Below are positions 6,061 through 8,480 of a stretch of 8,480 nucleotides of DNA, piece after piece (position 1 is the stretch's first letter; every line of letters begins with the position of its first letter). This DNA comes from Jatrophihabitans sp. (GTDB lineage Bacteria; Actinomycetota; Actinomycetes; Mycobacteriales; Jatrophihabitantaceae), in the NCBI GenBank assembly GCA_025966255.1, contig JAOPVG010000197.1:1-8480 (forward strand). Direction: 5' to 3'. Position numbers and translations under genes: made by a program. A model generated the notes under the pieces. That model made no database searches, had not been told where the DNA came from, and was given only the letters and a program-made list of their open reading frames with translations.

Positions 6061-7466
6061 TTACCTTGCGAGATCGCGCTCTGGGCGGAGTCGTTCGCGC
6101 TCTGGAGCAACGAATCGATGTTCGCCCCCTGCTGGGTGAGCACGGCCTGCACGACCGTGTCGAGCGCGTGGTAGACGCTCTGCGTGGACGCAGCCGGCTC
6201 AGCCGCCAGCTTCTGGCCGAACACGTTGTCGGTGAACGACTTCATCTGCGCCTGCGGCACGTTGATGTAGGACTTGATCCACGTGTTCGCGAGGTCGTAC
6301 TGGGCCTTGTCGAAGACCGGCAGGGCGGGCGTGCCGACCGGCTGGTTCGACGCCTTCAACGTCTGCGCGTTGCGGACTGCGCCCTGCTGGTCGACCAGCG
6401 GTTGCTCGTAGTAGAAGTCGATCCACTTCACGGCGGCCGCCTTCTCGGCATCCTTCGCGTCGGGACGGACGGCGGCGAGCGTGCCGCCACCAAGTACGCC
6501 CGCGTTCGGGTCGCTGGCGATCGGGATGGTGCTGAGGCCGTAGATGCTCGCGTCGATCTTGTCCGTGGACACGAGCGAGTTGAAGACGTCAGAGCCGCTG
6601 ACGTACATGCCGACCTTGCCGGCGGAGAAGGCCTGGTTGATGTCGGACCATCCGTAGTCGAAGTTCGACCCCATCGACTTGTCGTCCCAGCGCATCTTGT
6701 GCAGGATCTGGAGCGCCTGCTTGGTCTTGTCGTTGTTGAGCGTCGCCTTCGAGGCCTTGCCGGTGCCGGTCTCCATCCGGCCACCGAGCGAGTAGGCCAA
6801 GGTGGTCAGGATCCAGCCCGCACTGTTGTCGTTCTTGCCCATCTCGGCGAATCCGGCCTTGCCGGTCTTCGCGGTGATCTGCTTGGCGTCGGCAACCACC
6901 TCGTCCCACGTCGTCGGCGGCTTGTCGGGATCGAGCCCGGCCTGCTTGAACAGCGTGCGGTTGTAGTGCAGGGCCTGAGCGTAGGCGGCGGTGGGCAGGG
7001 CGATCACCTTGCCGTCGGAGGTCGTGCCCTCGGCGATGACCTGCGGGTTGTACTTGCTGAAGTACGGCAGCGCCTTCGCCTGGGAGGTCAGATCGGCGAG
7101 TTGGCCGTTCTCACCCAGCGTGCGGCCGTCGGTGAACGGCACCGTGAAGACGGTCGGCAGCGTTCCGGCGGCGAGCTTGGCCGCGAAGGTCGGGCCCGTC
7201 CACTGGTACTGCTCGGACTTGATCTTGATCGTCGGGTAGGCCTTCTCGAACTCGGCCACCTGGGCCTGGAACTGCTTGACGGCGGCGGGCGTGCTGCCGG
7301 GCAGCAGCGACGCAACGCTGATGGAGACCTTCTCGGCGGCCGGCGCACTGGTCTTAGCGGTCGGGCTACCCGAGCTGGCGGCCTTCGTGCCGCTGCTGCT
7401 GCAGCTGGCAAGCAGTCCGGCTGCGGTCAGTGCCGCGACCACACCGGTGATCGATCTGGACTTCAT
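6057..7466 (-). CDS. Sugar ABC transporter solute-binding lipoprotein (SBP family 1, MalE-like)
   Basis: A 469-residue extracytoplasmic binding protein anchored as a lipoprotein. The signal peptide is visible: basic KSR at 2-4, a hydrophobic core at 6-20 and the lipobox LASC at 19-22, so Cys22 is the lipidated residue. A Ser/Thr/Ala-rich linker (23-46) leads into the two-lobed domain. Typical family 1 stretches follow: a region like FEKAYPTIKI near the first lobe, LHYNRTLFKQAGLDP before TTWDEV, and INQAFSAGKVGMYVSGSD in the second lobe, where the family has the AF-x-GKxAM motif. The start at 7466 is chosen because it gives a clean signal peptide and follows AAGGAG by 5 bases; the frame is open to 7547, but that would place 27 charged residues before the signal. 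It follows the GH13 gene by 2 bases and overlaps the next permease by 4. Ligand inferred as an alpha-glucoside from the operon. Confidence 0.95.
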   Translation of the reverse strand: MKSRSITGVVAALTAAGLLASCSSSGTKAASSGSPTAKTSAPAAEKVSISVASLLPGSTPAAVKQFQAQVAEFEKAYPTIKIKSEQYQWTGPTFAAKLAAGTLPTVFTVPFTDGRTLGENGQLADLTSQAKALPYFSKYNPQVIAEGTTSDGKVIALPTAAYAQALHYNRTLFKQAGLDPDKPPTTWDEVVADAKQITAKTGKAGFAEMGKNDNSAGWILTTLAYSLGGRMETGTGKASKATLNNDKTKQALQILHKMRWDDKSMGSNFDYGWSDINQAFSAGKVGMYVSGSDVFNSLVSTDKIDASIYGLSTIPIASDPNAGVLGGGTLAAVRPDAKDAEKAAAVKWIDFYYEQPLVDQQGAVRNAQTLKASNQPVGTPALPVFDKAQYDLANTWIKSYINVPQAQMKSFTDNVFGQKLAAEPAASTQSVYHALDTVVQAVLTQQGANIDSLLQSANDSAQSAISQGK

Positions 7467-7468
7467 GG

Positions 7469-8480
7469 TCACTCCTTCTCGTGGACGCCTGGGCGCCGAT
7501 CGGGCCGTGCGGTTGGTGGAGCCGGAGGTGCCGTACGCGTGAGCCACGCCGTCGTGTCCTGCGGCAGCCGACCGTCATCGAGGGCCGCGCTGGTGAGCAG
7601 GAGGGACCAGCCGTCAGGCAGGTCGGCGGGTGGTTGGCCGAGATTGGTGATGGAGGCGAAGTGCTCGCCGCGGGTGAAGGCCACGACGTCGGGAGCTGTG
7701 GGCAGCCAGGTGAACGTGCCGGCGCCGAGGATCTCGGTGCGGCGTAGCCGGAGGCCGTCGCAATAGAGCGCGAGCATCGATTCCGGGTCGGCGCTCTCGG
7801 CCTCCACGGTGAGCGGCGCCCAGTCGGCCGGCTGGTCGAGCCAGGTGCGGGTACCGGCCTCGGGGCTGAAGCCGTACGGCGGCTGGTCGCCGGACCACGG
7901 CAGCGGCACGCGGCAGCCGTCGCGACCGGGGGAGACCCCGCCGGAGCGGAAGTACATCGGATCCTGGCGCCGATCGACCGGGATGTCCTCGACCTCGGGC
8001 AGGCCGAGCTCGCCGCCTTGATAGATGTACATCGAGCCGGGCAGCGCCATGGCGAGCAGCGCGGCGGCCCGCGCCCGCCGGGTGCCGAGCACCGGGTCGG
8101 TGGCGGTGCCTTCGCGCTTCGTCTCGAACGAGAATGACGTGTCCTCGCGGCCGTACCGGGTGACGGCGCGGGTGACGTCGTGGTTCTCGAGCACCCAGGT
8201 CGCGGGGGCAGCGACGGGCGCGTGGGCGTCGAGGGTGGAGGTGATCGACGTGCGCAGGGCGGCCGGTTCCCACGGGCAGCTCAGGAAGTCGAAGTTGAAC
8301 GCCGTGTGCAGCTCGTCCGGGCGCAGGTAGCGGGCGAAGCGATCGACGTCGGGCAGCCAGAGCTCGCCGACGAGTACGCGCGGCTCCGGGTAGGAGTCGG
8401 CGATCCCGCGCCATCGCCGGTAGATCGCGTGAAGCTCGTCGCGGTCGGTGAAGGGATGCTCGCCGGCGCCGTGCTCCGCG
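7469..8480 (-). CDS. GH13 alpha-glucosidase (alpha-amylase family), 5' end cut by window
   Basis: The last 336 codons of a glycoside hydrolase of the oligo-1,6-glucosidase/alpha-glucosidase group; the frame stays open to the window edge. Visible in order: PFTDRDELHAIYRRWR; RVLVGELWLP with the catalytic acid/base Glu (codon 8363-8365); LENHDVTR with the conserved His-Asp pair of GH13 region IV (Asp codon 8177-8179); YQGGELGLPEVEDIP; and GRDGCRVPLPW, typical of actinobacterial alpha-glucosidases. The nucleophile Asp of region II and any signal peptide lie outside. YQGGELG has Gly where YQGEELG is commoner. The family-like ending DTTAWL stops 23 residues before the actual stop; the rest is a Pro/Arg-rich tail. 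The GTG at 8192-8194 is an internal Val (WVLENHD), not a start. The operon with a sugar importer suggests intracellular hydrolysis of imported alpha-glucosides. Exact linkage specificity is not readable. Confidence 0.93.
   Translation of the reverse strand, partial: AEHGAGEHPFTDRDELHAIYRRWRGIADSYPEPRVLVGELWLPDVDRFARYLRPDELHTAFNFDFLSCPWEPAALRTSITSTLDAHAPVAAPATWVLENHDVTRAVTRYGREDTSFSFETKREGTATDPVLGTRRARAAALLAMALPGSMYIYQGGELGLPEVEDIPVDRRQDPMYFRSGGVSPGRDGCRVPLPWSGDQPPYGFSPEAGTRTWLDQPADWAPLTVEAESADPESMLALYCDGLRLRRTEILGAGTFTWLPTAPDVVAFTRGEHFASITNLGQPPADLPDGWSLLLTSAALDDGRLPQDTTAWLTRTAPPAPPTARPDRRPGVHEKE
7472..7477 (-). promoter_or_regulatory. Strong ribosome binding site for the solute-binding protein
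   Basis: AAGGAG on the minus strand is encoded by the last two sense codons of the alpha-glucosidase and lies 5 bases before the ATG at 7466. It is the best Shine-Dalgarno in the window, which fits the need for binding protein in excess over its permeases. It also decides the start of this gene. Confidence 0.8.

Noticed and set aside
7467..7547. Upstream in-frame start for the binding protein, adding 27 residues
   Set aside because: It would bury the lipoprotein signal behind a charged segment and ignore the strong AAGGAG before 7466.
5841..7766. Very long plus-strand open frame of about 640 codons opposite the binding protein and parts of its neighbours
   Set aside because: It is antisense to well-supported genes with signal peptide and family motifs, has Arg/Gly/Val-rich shadow composition and no recognisable domain; GC-rich third positions readily produce such frames.
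7469..8194. GTG at 8194 as the start of the glucosidase
   Set aside because: The frame continues open to 8480 with clear GH13 motifs, including GELW; the GTG is the Val of WVLENHD.
1..8480. tRNA, rRNA, riboswitch, insertion sequence, attachment site or CRISPR array
   Set aside because: Essentially all bases are accounted for by nine protein genes with gaps of 11 bases or fewer, and I saw no repeated units or terminal inverted repeats.

Overview
This is a gene-dense, GC-rich stretch typical of a high-GC actinobacterium (Actinomycetota): strong G/C bias at third codon positions, several GTG starts, binding-protein-dependent sugar importers with no ATPase gene beside them, and an actinobacterial-style GH13 alpha-glucosidase. 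Genus cannot be told from this window. There is no intergenic gap above about 11 bases, so there is no room for a free-standing promoter, RNA gene, mobile element or CRISPR array, and I see none.

Two carbohydrate operons converge at about position 4120. The left operon (+ strand, 1-4125) holds the 3' part of a MalF-type permease, a MalG-type permease, a SIS-domain sugar isomerase/deaminase-like protein, a ROK-family sugar kinase and a class II (zinc) ketose-phosphate aldolase. Genes are separated by 1, 11 and 1 bases and then overlap by 13, so they are almost surely one transcript. Read as a pathway: import a sugar, isomerise (or deaminate) it, phosphorylate it, cleave it into two three-carbon units. 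The sugar is not identified by the sequence.

The right operon (- strand, transcribed from 8480 down to 4115) holds the 3' two thirds of a GH13 alpha-glucosidase, a lipoprotein solute-binding protein, a MalF-type permease and a MalG-type permease, with junctions of +2, -4 and -1 bases. This looks like an alpha-glucoside (malto/isomalto-oligosaccharide, trehalose-like or sucrose-like) uptake and hydrolysis unit. Neither importer has an ATPase here; a shared MsiK-type ATPase elsewhere is the usual actinobacterial solution.

The two operons overlap tail to tail by 11 bp. Only a short inverted repeat (4128-4146) sits at the junction. The most interesting content is the isomerase-ROK kinase-class II aldolase trio, a complete cleavage-type sugar catabolic module whose substrate is open; one candidate is a sulfoglycolysis-like (sulfo-EMP variant) route.
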